Shown: positions 23,156-32,039 of the stretch, one piece after another
Position numbering within the stretch: position 1 is the stretch's first letter
How the letters are laid out: each line of letters starts with the position of its first letter
Made by a program: the position numbers and the translations under genes
Origin: Flavobacterium sp. KACC 22763
Lineage (GTDB): Bacteria > Bacteroidota > Bacteroidia > Flavobacteriales > Flavobacteriaceae
Assembly (NCBI RefSeq): GCF_028736155.1
Contig: NZ_CP117879.1
Location: forward strand, 4,402,001-4,466,000
Direction: 5' to 3'
Length of the DNA stretch: 64,000 nt
The notes under the pieces: generated by a model
The model's database searches: none
The model's input: the letters and a program-made list of their open reading frames with translations, nothing else
Told to the model about the DNA's origin: nothing

Positions 23156-24625
23156 ATGAAAAGTAAATGCCTTATAATTTTAGCAACGATTTCACTTGTT
23201 TTAAATATTGGATGCAAAAAAGAAACATCAGAAACTTCATCAGCAGAAGTTGCTTCATCTGGAACTGAAATAAAAATGGATGGTGAGCTGCCATCTAAAG
23301 AATCTATTCCTAAACTGTTTGACGAAATGGATTTGCAGCAGGCAACACAATGTTATTTGTGGGCATTGCCAATTGTAACTTTCGCTGAGTGGCAAAATGT
23401 GCATTACAATCAATTTAAGGCGTCTAGTAATGATCTTGTTTTTTATAACACATACAATGATCGTATAGGGATTCTTACTGCCAACGCAACAACACCTTAT
23501 ATAATGTCTTTTATCGATTTGGCAACAAATGGCCCAACAGTTCTTGAAATGCCTGCTGGGCATACTGCTGGAGGGCTTGGAGATTTCTGGCAACGTGAGC
23601 AGGCAGTAATTGGCGAAATGGGGCCAGACAAAGGCAAAGGTGGCAAATATTTGCTAGTACCTCCAACAATGAAAGATCTAAAACCAGCGGGATATTTTAT
23701 CGTTCCGTGCAATACAATGAATATGTTTTTTGGAATTCGTTCGTTAGATCCAGATCCAAAATCAACAGAAGACATTGTAAAAAAGGTAAAAATTTATCCG
23801 TATTCGAAACGTGACAATCCAACTCAAACTAAAATAGTAAGCCCGCCAGCAGGAAAAAAATGGCTGGGTAATCAACCAATTGGAATTGCTTATTGGGAGC
23901 GTCTTCATGCTATTTTGCAAGTTGAGCCTGTTGAAGATCGTGATCGATTTTTTATGGCTTGGCTTAAAAATTTGGGCATAGAAAAAGGAAAACCTTTTAC
24001 GCCAGATGAGCGTCAGAAAAAAATTCTAATTGATGCGGCCACTAAAGGACAACAAATGGCAATGGCAAATTCATTTAGTAAACGTTTTGCAGATGTAAAA
24101 CACTGGCCAGATAAAAAATGGGATTATGTTATGATTATTAAAAACCCATCACAGCGTGATGAGAATTATGACGAGTTTTTTGAGCGTGCCTCTTATTTTT
24201 ACGAAGCAACAGGATATTCTAAGGCAATGATTACGAAAACGCCAAATGTAGGACAAGCTTATTTGGGGGCTTATTATGATAATCAAGGAAATTGGTTAGA
24301 TGGAGGAAAAAATTATACCTTAAATATACCAGCAAATCCACCAGCAGTCAATTTTTGGTCTGTTACGGTTTATGATTCGGCAACACGTTGTTTGATTGAT
24401 AATCCGAAACAAAGTGGTGATTTGTCTTCTCGAAAAGATTTGATAAAAAACAGTGACGGTTCTGTCGATTTGTATTTTGGCCCAAAAGCTCCAGCGGGAA
24501 AAGAGAAAAACTGGGTGCAAACTTTACCAGGAAAACATTGGTTTACTTACATGCGTTTCTATGGCCCAACAAAAGCTTATTTTGATAAAAGCTGGAAAAT
24601 GGATGACATTAAAGAGGTAAAATAA
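23156..24625 (+). CDS. DUF1254/DUF1214 lipoprotein (second copy)
   Basis: This 489-residue lipoprotein has a lipobox ending 'NIGC' (C20). It shares with the preceding gene the order DUF1254 ('CYLWALPIVTFAEWQ', 'LTANATTPYIMSFIDL') then DUF1214 ('IPANPPAVNFWSVTVYD', 'SDGSVDLYFGPKAPAGK', 'MRFYGPTKAYFDKSWKM'). The last about 120 residues are the most similar part, but overall divergence suggests an old duplication. The pair may form a heteromer. Only 11 bases separate it from the DUF2252 gene. Confidence 0.88.
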   Translation: MKSKCLIILATISLVLNIGCKKETSETSSAEVASSGTEIKMDGELPSKESIPKLFDEMDLQQATQCYLWALPIVTFAEWQNVHYNQFKASSNDLVFYNTYNDRIGILTANATTPYIMSFIDLATNGPTVLEMPAGHTAGGLGDFWQREQAVIGEMGPDKGKGGKYLLVPPTMKDLKPAGYFIVPCNTMNMFFGIRSLDPDPKSTEDIVKKVKIYPYSKRDNPTQTKIVSPPAGKKWLGNQPIGIAYWERLHAILQVEPVEDRDRFFMAWLKNLGIEKGKPFTPDERQKKILIDAATKGQQMAMANSFSKRFADVKHWPDKKWDYVMIIKNPSQRDENYDEFFERASYFYEATGYSKAMITKTPNVGQAYLGAYYDNQGNWLDGGKNYTLNIPANPPAVNFWSVTVYDSATRCLIDNPKQSGDLSSRKDLIKNSDGSVDLYFGPKAPAGKEKNWVQTLPGKHWFTYMRFYGPTKAYFDKSWKMDDIKEVK

Positions 24626-24636
24626 TTATCATCGAT

Positions 24637-26037
24637 ATGAGTCAAGATTCAAAACATATAGCCGAAACCCCATTTAATCCGATAGCGTCAAAGGCAGAGC
24701 GTTATGAAAAAGGAGCTTCGATTAGAAAGAAAATACCTTTGGAGAAACACAAGGAATGGAATTCTTTCAAAAACCGAAAAGATCCTGTAGATATTTTAAT
24801 TCAAACTAGCGAAGGAAGAGTTGAAAGTCTACTGCCAATTCGATACAGAAGAATGATGGAATCTCCTTTTGCATTTTACAGAGGTGCCGCTGCTATCATG
24901 GCTGCCGATTTGGCTCATACTCCTGTATCTGGAATAAATCTCCAACTTTGCGGCGATTGCCACTTGATGAATTTTGGTGGATTTGCAACTCCAGAACGAA
25001 AATTGGTTTTTGATATTAATGATTTTGATGAAACTTTTCCTGGACCGTGGGAATGGGATGTAAAACGATTGGCGGCAAGTTTTGTGATTGCCGGAAGATG
25101 GCGAAAATTTTCCCATAAAAGCTGTAAAGAATTTGCTTGGAATGTGGCAGATAGCTATAAAAGGCATATGTTGGATTACAGTAAATTATCGGCACTTCAA
25201 ATCTGGTACGCCGATATTGATTTGGCAGAGCTGATTGAATTAGGACGAGATAAAGAATTTAAAGAATTTGACCAGAAAAGAATTAAAAAGGCATCAGAGT
25301 ACACCGCTCACGAAAAAGAGTTTGCAAAGATGACTTATTTTGATGGTGCCAGAGCCCGTATAAAAGATGATCCGCCATTGATATTTCACCCAAGCGGAGA
25401 GCTTGAAAAGCAAGTGGCTAAAGAGGGCGAAATTATCCATAATAGATATCTAGAATCGCTTTCAGAAGAAAAGCAGATTTTGTTAAGCCGATACATGCTT
25501 CATGATATTGTTATCAAAGTAGTGGGTGTTGGCAGTGTTGGAACATTGTGTGGCATTAGTCTGCTAATGTCGGCAACTGGAGAACCTATTTTTTTACAGT
25601 TTAAAGAAGCCCGAAAAAGTGTATTAGAAGGGAATGTAAAAATAAAAGGAAAATACAGCCATCAAGGCGAGCGCATTGTAATGGGACAAAAGCTAATGCA
25701 GTCTGCATCGGATATGTTTTTGGGATGGACAGACGACAGTAAAAATAGATTTTTTTACATCCGTCAGCTGAGAGATGCCAAAGTAAAACCCGTTCTAGAA
25801 GTGATGAAACCTAAAAATATGGCAGAATATGCCAAAGCTTGCGGATGGGCACTTGCAAGAGCCCATGCACGTTCGGGAGATCCTTCTATAATTTCAGGTT
25901 ATATTGGAGATACAAATGAGTTTGCTGATGCCATTTCAGAATTTTCGGTTTTATACTCCGATCAAAACGAGTCGGATTATAATAAAATGCTGGAAGCGAT
26001 AAAGCATGGAAAACTACCGATTGCTGCCGAAATCTGA
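24637..26037 (+). CDS. DUF2252 family protein
   Basis: This 466-residue protein has the family pattern 'MMESPFAFYRGAAAIMAADL', 'LCGDCHLMNFGGFATPER' and 'FDINDFDETFPGPWEWDVKR', which recall kinase-like folds with a conserved D-H and D-x-N-D-F-D. There is no signal peptide, so it should act in the cytoplasm, unlike the other cluster products. The biochemical role is unknown. It starts 11 bases after the second DUF1254 gene, so it is surely in that operon. A 301-base gap follows. Confidence 0.88.
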   Translation: MSQDSKHIAETPFNPIASKAERYEKGASIRKKIPLEKHKEWNSFKNRKDPVDILIQTSEGRVESLLPIRYRRMMESPFAFYRGAAAIMAADLAHTPVSGINLQLCGDCHLMNFGGFATPERKLVFDINDFDETFPGPWEWDVKRLAASFVIAGRWRKFSHKSCKEFAWNVADSYKRHMLDYSKLSALQIWYADIDLAELIELGRDKEFKEFDQKRIKKASEYTAHEKEFAKMTYFDGARARIKDDPPLIFHPSGELEKQVAKEGEIIHNRYLESLSEEKQILLSRYMLHDIVIKVVGVGSVGTLCGISLLMSATGEPIFLQFKEARKSVLEGNVKIKGKYSHQGERIVMGQKLMQSASDMFLGWTDDSKNRFFYIRQLRDAKVKPVLEVMKPKNMAEYAKACGWALARAHARSGDPSIISGYIGDTNEFADAISEFSVLYSDQNESDYNKMLEAIKHGKLPIAAEI

Positions 26038-26185
26038 TTCTTTATTGTCAAAAGAAATAGAACAGATATGTAGCCATACAAAGTAAATTAAACTTTAAAA
26101 AATCTTAAAATATTGAATAAAATATGCCAGAAAACAACAAAGTAAGATTTTATTTATTTAATACTGTTAATTAAATAAAATGATT

Positions 26186-26193
26186 TATCTTTG
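26186..26193 (+). promoter_or_regulatory. -7 box upstream of the DUF4136 gene
   Basis: TATCTTTG matches TAnnTTTG. It predicts a leader of about 140 bases that contains the C-rich word CGCCCCCA at 26258-26265. The remaining gap 26038-26338 shows nothing else. Confidence 0.45.
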
Positions 26194-26338
26194 AGAGTGA
26201 TCTAAGTAATTGTTTAGTAATGATTTGTGCTATATAAGTCATTATTGATATCTTTTTCGCCCCCACGTTCAAGATTTTTACGTTTTTAATACATTCGAGT
26301 TAAACTGATTTAATTATTAATTTAATAAATACCACAAC

Positions 26339-26917
26339 ATGAATATTAAAAGAACAAGTCTTCGTATAATCCCAATCTTATTTTTGGGTTTGTTTTACAG
26401 CTGCTCTCCAACTGTAAAAGTTACAACTGATTATGATCATTCAGCTAACTTCAGCGAATACAAAACTTTTGCGGTTTATGACTTAAAAGCGCAACAGGGC
26501 CAGGTAAATCAGTTAAATGTTGATCGTGTTGCAAAAGCAATTCGAAACGAAATGCTGGCAAAAGGATTTACAGAATCTAGCAATCCAGATTTAAAAGTTA
26601 ATGCCGTTTCTATCCTAAAAAACAAAACATCGGTTAGTGCTAATACAGACTTTTACGGTTATGGCGGAATGTATCGTCCATACGGATATTGGGGAGGCGG
26701 TGCTATGATGGGCGGTGCCAATACAACATTTAATACCTACGATTATGTTGATGGTTCCTTGGTTATAGATATTGTATCTACAAAAACAGACAAGCTGGTT
26801 TGGCAAGGAATTGGAAATGCCGAAATTGACAGTCGACCAGATAATCCAGAACAATTTATCAACGATGCAATCAAAAAAATATTAACTGGTTTTCCTCCAG
26901 GAGCAGTTAAGAAATAA
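26339..26917 (+). CDS. DUF4136 lipoprotein
   Basis: This 192-residue lipoprotein has a lipobox 'LFYSC' (C22). The DUF4136 pattern is visible: 'VTTDYDHSANFSEYKTFAVY' near the start, 'AIRNEMLAKGFTES' and 'GSLVIDIVSTKTDKLVWQG' followed by a closing helix. A glycine/tyrosine-rich insert (about 101-121) is in the middle. The family is common in the envelope of Bacteroidota and Proteobacteria and its function is unknown. A strong hairpin follows, so it is probably monocistronic. Confidence 0.85.
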   Translation: MNIKRTSLRIIPILFLGLFYSCSPTVKVTTDYDHSANFSEYKTFAVYDLKAQQGQVNQLNVDRVAKAIRNEMLAKGFTESSNPDLKVNAVSILKNKTSVSANTDFYGYGGMYRPYGYWGGGAMMGGANTTFNTYDYVDGSLVIDIVSTKTDKLVWQGIGNAEIDSRPDNPEQFINDAIKKILTGFPPGAVKK

Positions 26918-26931
26918 TTACAATAAAGCAT

Positions 26932-26965
26932 TTGTACTTGCCACACTTTGGCAAGTACAATATTT
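26932..26965 (+). terminator. Hairpin terminator after the DUF4136 gene
   Basis: Stem TTGTACTTGCC pairs with GGCAAGTACAA, followed by a T-rich stretch. Confidence 0.75.
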
Positions 26966-27045
26966 ATTTTTCATGCGTACGCCCCCATCGTATTCTATTT
27001 TTAAGATTTTAAGAGAATTAACGTTACTAAATTAAGCTTAAAAAA

Positions 27046-28221
27046 ATGATCGATATTTTACTTTCCCTATTCTTTTTTATAGCCACTATTGCGGGGCTAG
27101 CCACTGCGATTATGGTTTTATTTTCCAAAAAAAATTACTCAAAAAGTTTCTTTTTGGGAATGTTTCTGCTGAGTCTGGCGGTAGTAAGTATCTACAATTT
27201 TTATCTTTCGGCCAATTTATTTAAAAATTTCCCAGATCTTCTTACTATTACAAAAGCGTTTATATTTTTAACCGCTCCATGTTCATTTTTGTATGTTAGA
27301 AATATTTTATCATTAAATAAAAGTTTCAGAAAATACGACTGGCTTCATTTTGTGCCTTTTGCTATTTATTTCTTTTTAACGCTAGTTGTTTATATTGGGA
27401 GTTATACCAATTTAAAAGCTGTCAATTACATTGCAGAATTAATCAAAAATCCATTTTCTGTTTTAACATTGACGATTTGGCTTTTCTATGTCTTTTTTCA
27501 AACCATGTTGATTTTAAACTATGATCTGAAAAAATTTAAAGGAAACCAATTTCATCATATTAAAGTAATTAACTGGATTAGAGTGTATAATCTCATGATT
27601 CTGTTTTTATTTTCGGCACTTTTTGTTCATCACTTTTTATTAAGAAACGTAGATGCAGGAGATCTTTCCTGTTACGTGCTAATTTCTTCGGTATTATTTT
27701 TTACTGTTGGATGGCTTTACTTCAGGCCGCAAATTTTCCTTGATGAAGAAGAAACATTTGATTTTGTTGTTGACAATACAATAGTGGTAAAAACAAAAGA
27801 AACAAAAAATACGCTTCCAATAGCGAACGAACTGACTCTTGAAAAGAGAGAAGAATATCTTTTAAAACTAGATTATGTTTTAAACTCCAAAAATCTGTTT
27901 TTAAAGAAAGATTTTGTAATCAGAGATTTGTCTGATGAAACAGGAATATCTGTACACCATTTATCCAATTTGATTAATTCTGAATTCGGACTTCATTTTC
28001 AAGATTACGTCAATCTTAAAAGGATTGAATATTTTAAAGAAAAAATAAACGATCCAGAATGGAAAGATTTATCTCTAGAAGGCATGGCTTGGGGATCTGG
28101 TTTTAAATCCCGAACAACTTGTTTCAGGGCATTTATAAAACATACTGGAAAATCTCCTTCAGAATACTTTAAAACCATCAGAATAAATCCGGATCGTACA
28201 GGATCCTATTACTTCAAGTAA
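27046..28221 (+). CDS. Membrane-bound AraC-type transcriptional regulator
   Basis: This 391-residue protein has about seven hydrophobic segments in residues 1-230, a charged linker, and a C-terminal AraC-type DNA-binding domain (about 285-385). Helix-turn-helix 1 is around 'RDLSDETGISVHHLSNLINS' and the second around 'LEGMAWGSGFKSRTTCFRAF', closing with 'KHTGKSPSEYFK'. It is probably a membrane sensor that controls envelope genes. It lies inside the sulfatase/DUF1254 cluster and may regulate it. CGCCCCCA occurs 58 bases before its start, as before the DUF4136 gene. Confidence 0.85.
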   Translation: MIDILLSLFFFIATIAGLATAIMVLFSKKNYSKSFFLGMFLLSLAVVSIYNFYLSANLFKNFPDLLTITKAFIFLTAPCSFLYVRNILSLNKSFRKYDWLHFVPFAIYFFLTLVVYIGSYTNLKAVNYIAELIKNPFSVLTLTIWLFYVFFQTMLILNYDLKKFKGNQFHHIKVINWIRVYNLMILFLFSALFVHHFLLRNVDAGDLSCYVLISSVLFFTVGWLYFRPQIFLDEEETFDFVVDNTIVVKTKETKNTLPIANELTLEKREEYLLKLDYVLNSKNLFLKKDFVIRDLSDETGISVHHLSNLINSEFGLHFQDYVNLKRIEYFKEKINDPEWKDLSLEGMAWGSGFKSRTTCFRAFIKHTGKSPSEYFKTIRINPDRTGSYYFK

Positions 28222-28265
28222 AATTATTAATAGCTATTGCATAGTTTTAATTTAAAATATCTGCC

Positions 28266-29234
28266 ATGAAATTAGAGATTGATAATTCGGGAAGAAAAGT
28301 ACAGTCAGTTTTTGCAGTAATGATGTTATTGATTTCTTTTTATTGTAATGCACAATTAAAAGGAGGACATATTCTTGGTGCAATGGGGCTTCAATCGGGT
28401 ACTCAGGCTCCAGAAAAGACGCTGAGCGTTTATATTCCAGGTTACATTTATGCAGCATCTTCATTAAGAGATGCTGACGGAGATAAAGTAGGAGATCCTA
28501 ATCTTACCATGTTTATAACAGGAGTAGGAGCCAATTATGTAAGCGATTTTAAAATTTTAGGAGCCAATTACGGAGCTACAATTTTGCTAGCTGGAGCTTC
28601 CAATACAATTCAGGGAAGTTACGTCGATTCTAAAAGTGATTTTGCTTTTACAGATATGTACATACAGCCCGTTCAGCTAGGCTGGCACAATAAAAGAGCC
28701 GACTTTGTCTTCAGTTATCAAATGTATCTGCCAACAGGAAAATATGAAGTTGGCGGAAGCAATAATAGCGGTTTAGGAATGTTCATGAATGAGTTTTCGG
28801 CAGGGACAACTTTGTACTTTAATGATAAAAAAACATTCCATTTTTCTGCTTTGGCCGCCTATGAAATCAATGGAAAAAAGAAAGATACCGATATTAAAAC
28901 AGGAGATATTTTGAGCATTGAAGGAGGTTTAGGAAAAACCTTTTATTGTATGAATGCCGAGAAAACTGCACCAAAAGGCATATTCAATGCGGGTCTGATT
29001 TATTACCTGCAATACAAAGTATCAGATGATAAAATTCCGGTAGGGAATGCATTCACACTTGAACCCGATAAAGATAGAGTTGGCGGACTAGGAGCTGAGG
29101 TAAATTACTTGCATCTCAGCAGTATGACCTCGGCAGGTTTTAGATGGATTGGCGAAGTAAGCGCGGTAAATAGATTTCAAGGAAATACTTTCTTTATTAC
29201 GCTGGCGCACGTTTTCAGTTTTAAGAAAAAATAA
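28266..29234 (+). CDS. Outer-membrane SphA/phenol_MetA_deg-type protein
   Basis: This 322-residue protein has a signal peptide (about 1-30, 'FYCNAQ') and beta-rich sequence ending in 'FFITLAHVFSFKKK'. Stretches such as 'GGHILGAMGLQSGTQAPEKT', 'DMYIQPVQLGWHNKRADFVF' and 'YQMYLPTGKYEVG' fit the SphA-like outer-membrane transporter type. It is unlike the cluster's other transporter-like gene at 20814. It lies 44 bases after the AraC gene and may be under its control. The transported molecule is unknown. Confidence 0.72.
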   Translation: MKLEIDNSGRKVQSVFAVMMLLISFYCNAQLKGGHILGAMGLQSGTQAPEKTLSVYIPGYIYAASSLRDADGDKVGDPNLTMFITGVGANYVSDFKILGANYGATILLAGASNTIQGSYVDSKSDFAFTDMYIQPVQLGWHNKRADFVFSYQMYLPTGKYEVGGSNNSGLGMFMNEFSAGTTLYFNDKKTFHFSALAAYEINGKKKDTDIKTGDILSIEGGLGKTFYCMNAEKTAPKGIFNAGLIYYLQYKVSDDKIPVGNAFTLEPDKDRVGGLGAEVNYLHLSSMTSAGFRWIGEVSAVNRFQGNTFFITLAHVFSFKKK

Positions 29235-29290
29235 TTGCTGAAGATTTTTTTAATGAAGTGAAAATTTAAATCTAAAACGATAGACATTCT

Positions 29291-30451
29291 ATGGAAAACA
29301 AAAAAACAATACATAAAAAAGTCCTGTTTTTGCTTTGGATACTATTATCGTTTAATGTTTTGCATGCACAAAAACATCATACCGTTTTAAAAGATTCCTT
29401 AGACGGTGCTTTCGATTTAAGTGATTTTCTTATTTATGCCAACGGATTTATAGTTGTTCCTACCATTATTACAGAACCCGCCGTAGGAGGATTTGGAGGT
29501 GCAGTTGCTCCAATTTTTCTAAAAAAACACGCGCCTGTAATTGATGAAAATGGTAAAAAAAGATTTATAAATCCAGATATTACTGGTGGAATCGGAATGT
29601 ATACAGCCAATAAAAGCTGGCTGGCAGGAGCTTTTCGTTCTGCAACACTTATAAAACCTAAAATACTCTACCGTGGTTTTGCAGCTTATGGCGACATGAA
29701 TTTATCATTTTATGCCAATAATTTGCCCAACCAAAAAGATCAGGAGTTTAAGCTCAATTTTAAATCGACTATTTTTTATACACAATGGCTCAAACAGTTT
29801 AATAATGCAAAATGGAGCGCAGGGCCGCAGTATTTATTTTTAAATTCAAAAATAAACCTGCCAGATTTAGATCTTCTGCCGCCATTTGTAAATCCGAAAG
29901 ATATTAAAAGCACCATAAGTCAGCTTGGAGCCGCGCTTCAGTTTGACGGACGTGACAACATATTTACGCCAGACAAAGGAATAAGGATTCAAACCGATTT
30001 CTTTTGGTCAGATAAAGCATTGGGGAGCGATTATCAGGCATGGCGTATTAATTTATCGGCAATTGGATATTATCCGTTGGCGAAAACTCTAATTGGCGGA
30101 CTAAGGATTGAAGGAGAGCAGGCGTTGGGGAGTCCGCCTTTTTATTTACAACCGGGAATTAATATGCGAGGAATTCCTGCTGCCCGATATATGGGAAAAA
30201 CGAGTATTGTATCTGAACTCGAATTTAGATGGGATTTGTACCGAAGATGGAGCCTCATGGGATTTGGAGGTCTCGCAAGCGCCTTTGACGATTGGGATCA
30301 GGCCTTTGCAAAACCAGTTGTTTACAGCTACGGAACAGGTTTTAGATACCTCATTGCCAGAAAGTTTAAACTCCGTATGGGAGTCGATGTGGCCAAAGGA
30401 CCAGAAGAATGGGCTTACTATATCGTTTTTGGAAGTAACTGGATGCGATAG
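29291..30451 (+). CDS. BamA/TamA-type outer-membrane barrel without POTRA domains
   Basis: This 386-residue protein has a signal peptide (cut near 'HAQKHH', residue 27). Strands ending in an aromatic/charged C-terminus ('YYIVFGSNWMR') and the surface-antigen signature 'QPGINMRGIPAARYMGKT' with 'ELEFRWDLYRRW' match the BamA/TamA barrel (bacterial surface antigen). POTRA domains are absent, so it corresponds to a barrel-only member. It is the last gene of the cluster and is followed by a terminator. Role unknown, perhaps lipid or export related. Confidence 0.78.
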   Translation: MENKKTIHKKVLFLLWILLSFNVLHAQKHHTVLKDSLDGAFDLSDFLIYANGFIVVPTIITEPAVGGFGGAVAPIFLKKHAPVIDENGKKRFINPDITGGIGMYTANKSWLAGAFRSATLIKPKILYRGFAAYGDMNLSFYANNLPNQKDQEFKLNFKSTIFYTQWLKQFNNAKWSAGPQYLFLNSKINLPDLDLLPPFVNPKDIKSTISQLGAALQFDGRDNIFTPDKGIRIQTDFFWSDKALGSDYQAWRINLSAIGYYPLAKTLIGGLRIEGEQALGSPPFYLQPGINMRGIPAARYMGKTSIVSELEFRWDLYRRWSLMGFGGLASAFDDWDQAFAKPVVYSYGTGFRYLIARKFKLRMGVDVAKGPEEWAYYIVFGSNWMR

Positions 30452-30500
30452 CCAAAAAAGCAAAAAACTTGTAAGAAGTTAATTTATAAATAATAAACTA

Positions 30501-30537
30501 AAAAAGCCTTAATAATGTAGTATTGAGGCTTTTTTGT
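30501..30537 (+). terminator. Intrinsic terminator after the BamA-type gene
   Basis: AAAAAGCCTTAATA pairs with TATTGAGGCTTTTT (one G-U pair), followed by T residues. It closes the accessory cluster. Confidence 0.8.
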
Positions 30538-30672
30538 GTTAAATACCTTAATAATTCTAGCCGTTAAGAAAATATTAACAACTAAACATTACACAAATTG
30601 TATAATATTTAATTGTTTTGTAACAAATTGGAAACATTTGAGACTAATTTTATAAAATCTTAAACATAACTT

Positions 30673-31869
30673 ATGAATACATTTTCATTCAAATCAGTGT
30701 TTGCTGCTTCAATATTTTTGGCTGGAACTGCAGGCTGTTTTGCGCAAGACATCTTAGTAAATTCACTTAAACTAAATGCTAGCGACAAAAGTAAAGAGAA
30801 CTTCAAATTTACAGAAGTAATCAACCTAGGAACAACATCAGTAAAATCTCAAGGATCATCTGGAACTTGCTGGAGCTACTCAACAAACTCATTCTTAGAA
30901 TCAGAAATGATTCGTTTAGGAAAACAGCCTGTTGAGCTTTCTCAAATTTATTCTGCAAGAAACGTGTATGTAGAAAAAGGTATTAACTATGTTCGTATGC
31001 ACGGAGCAATTACGCTTGGTGACGGAGGTGCTCTTCACGATGTAATTAATATGTACAAAAAATACGGAACTGTGCCAAGAGAAGTTTACACAGGATTAAA
31101 CTACGGAACAGACAAAAACAAATTTGCTGAAATGGGCGCTCTTATCGAAGGTGTTCTTGCAGCAGTTGTGAAAAACCCGAACGGAGAATTGACTCCAAAC
31201 TGGCAAAAAGCATATTCAGCTGTTATTGATTCTTATTTAGGAAAAGTGCCAGATAACTTTACTTACAAAGGAAAAAACTATACGCCACAATCTTTTGCTA
31301 AAGAAGTAGTAGGAATTAACCCAGACGAGTATGTAGAAATGTCATCTTTTACAAACGCGCCTTACTACCAAAAAACAACTATGATGGTGCCAGACAACTG
31401 GTCATTGGATCAAGTTTACAACGTAAAATTGAACGATATGACAGACGTTATCGACAACGCGCTTAAAAAAGGATATACTGTAGCTTGGGCAACAGATGTT
31501 AGCGAGAAAAGCTTTAGCTGGAAAAATGGTGTAGCTTATGTAGCATCTAAAAAATTCGACGACATGACAGCTGAAGAAAAAGCAGACATGTTTAACGGAC
31601 CAAAAGCTGAACCAGAAATTACTCCAGAAATGCGTCAGGCAGCGTTTGATAACTACACTACAACAGACGACCACGGAATGCACATTATTGGTCTTGCAAA
31701 AGATCAAACTGGAAAAGAATACTATATCGTAAAAAATTCTTGGGGAGAAACAAACGACTACAAAGGTTTCTTGTTTGTAACTAAGAACTTCGTAAAATAT
31801 AAAACTACTGCATTACTAGTAAACAAAGGAGGAATTCCTGCTGAAATTGCTAAGAAATTAGGGGTTTAA
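30673..31869 (+). CDS. Exported C1-family peptidase (bleomycin hydrolase/aminopeptidase C type)
   Basis: This 398-residue papain-fold peptidase has a signal peptide (1-24, '...GCFAQ'). The oxyanion glutamine Q60 and the catalytic C66 are in 'KSQGSSGTCWSYS'. H337 is in 'DDHGMHIIGL' and N355 in 'IVKNSWGE'. The long spacing between Cys and His (about 270) is the aminopeptidase C/bleomycin hydrolase arrangement, but here with export. A broken copy of its last 40 codons plus terminator is found at 32877-33060, beyond the KilA-N gene. Confidence 0.9.
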   Translation: MNTFSFKSVFAASIFLAGTAGCFAQDILVNSLKLNASDKSKENFKFTEVINLGTTSVKSQGSSGTCWSYSTNSFLESEMIRLGKQPVELSQIYSARNVYVEKGINYVRMHGAITLGDGGALHDVINMYKKYGTVPREVYTGLNYGTDKNKFAEMGALIEGVLAAVVKNPNGELTPNWQKAYSAVIDSYLGKVPDNFTYKGKNYTPQSFAKEVVGINPDEYVEMSSFTNAPYYQKTTMMVPDNWSLDQVYNVKLNDMTDVIDNALKKGYTVAWATDVSEKSFSWKNGVAYVASKKFDDMTAEEKADMFNGPKAEPEITPEMRQAAFDNYTTTDDHGMHIIGLAKDQTGKEYYIVKNSWGETNDYKGFLFVTKNFVKYKTTALLVNKGGIPAEIAKKLGV

Positions 31870-31895
31870 TTACCTTAGAGTTTTAAGAGAATAGA

Positions 31896-31928
31896 AAAGC
31901 GCTGCAATGAAAATTGTGGCGCTTTTTG
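31896..31928 (+). terminator. Intrinsic terminator after the C1 peptidase gene
   Basis: GCGCTGCAAT pairs with ATTGTGGCGC, followed by T residues. A diverged copy of this terminator is at 33025-33060. Confidence 0.8.
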
Positions 31929-31969
31929 TTTTAAATTTTAGTTATAATATATTATTTTGATTTTTTTAA

Positions 31970-32003
31970 TTGAATCATTTTTTTGCATAAAAATGTATAT
32001 TTG
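31970..32003 (+). promoter_or_regulatory. Promoter of the KilA-N gene
   Basis: TTG (31970-31972), 23 bases, then TATATTTG (31996-32003). It lies 36 bases before the preferred ATG at 32040. Confidence 0.5.
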
Positions 32004-32039
32004 GCTTTTAAATTAATTAATACTTTTCTTTCAAATAGT

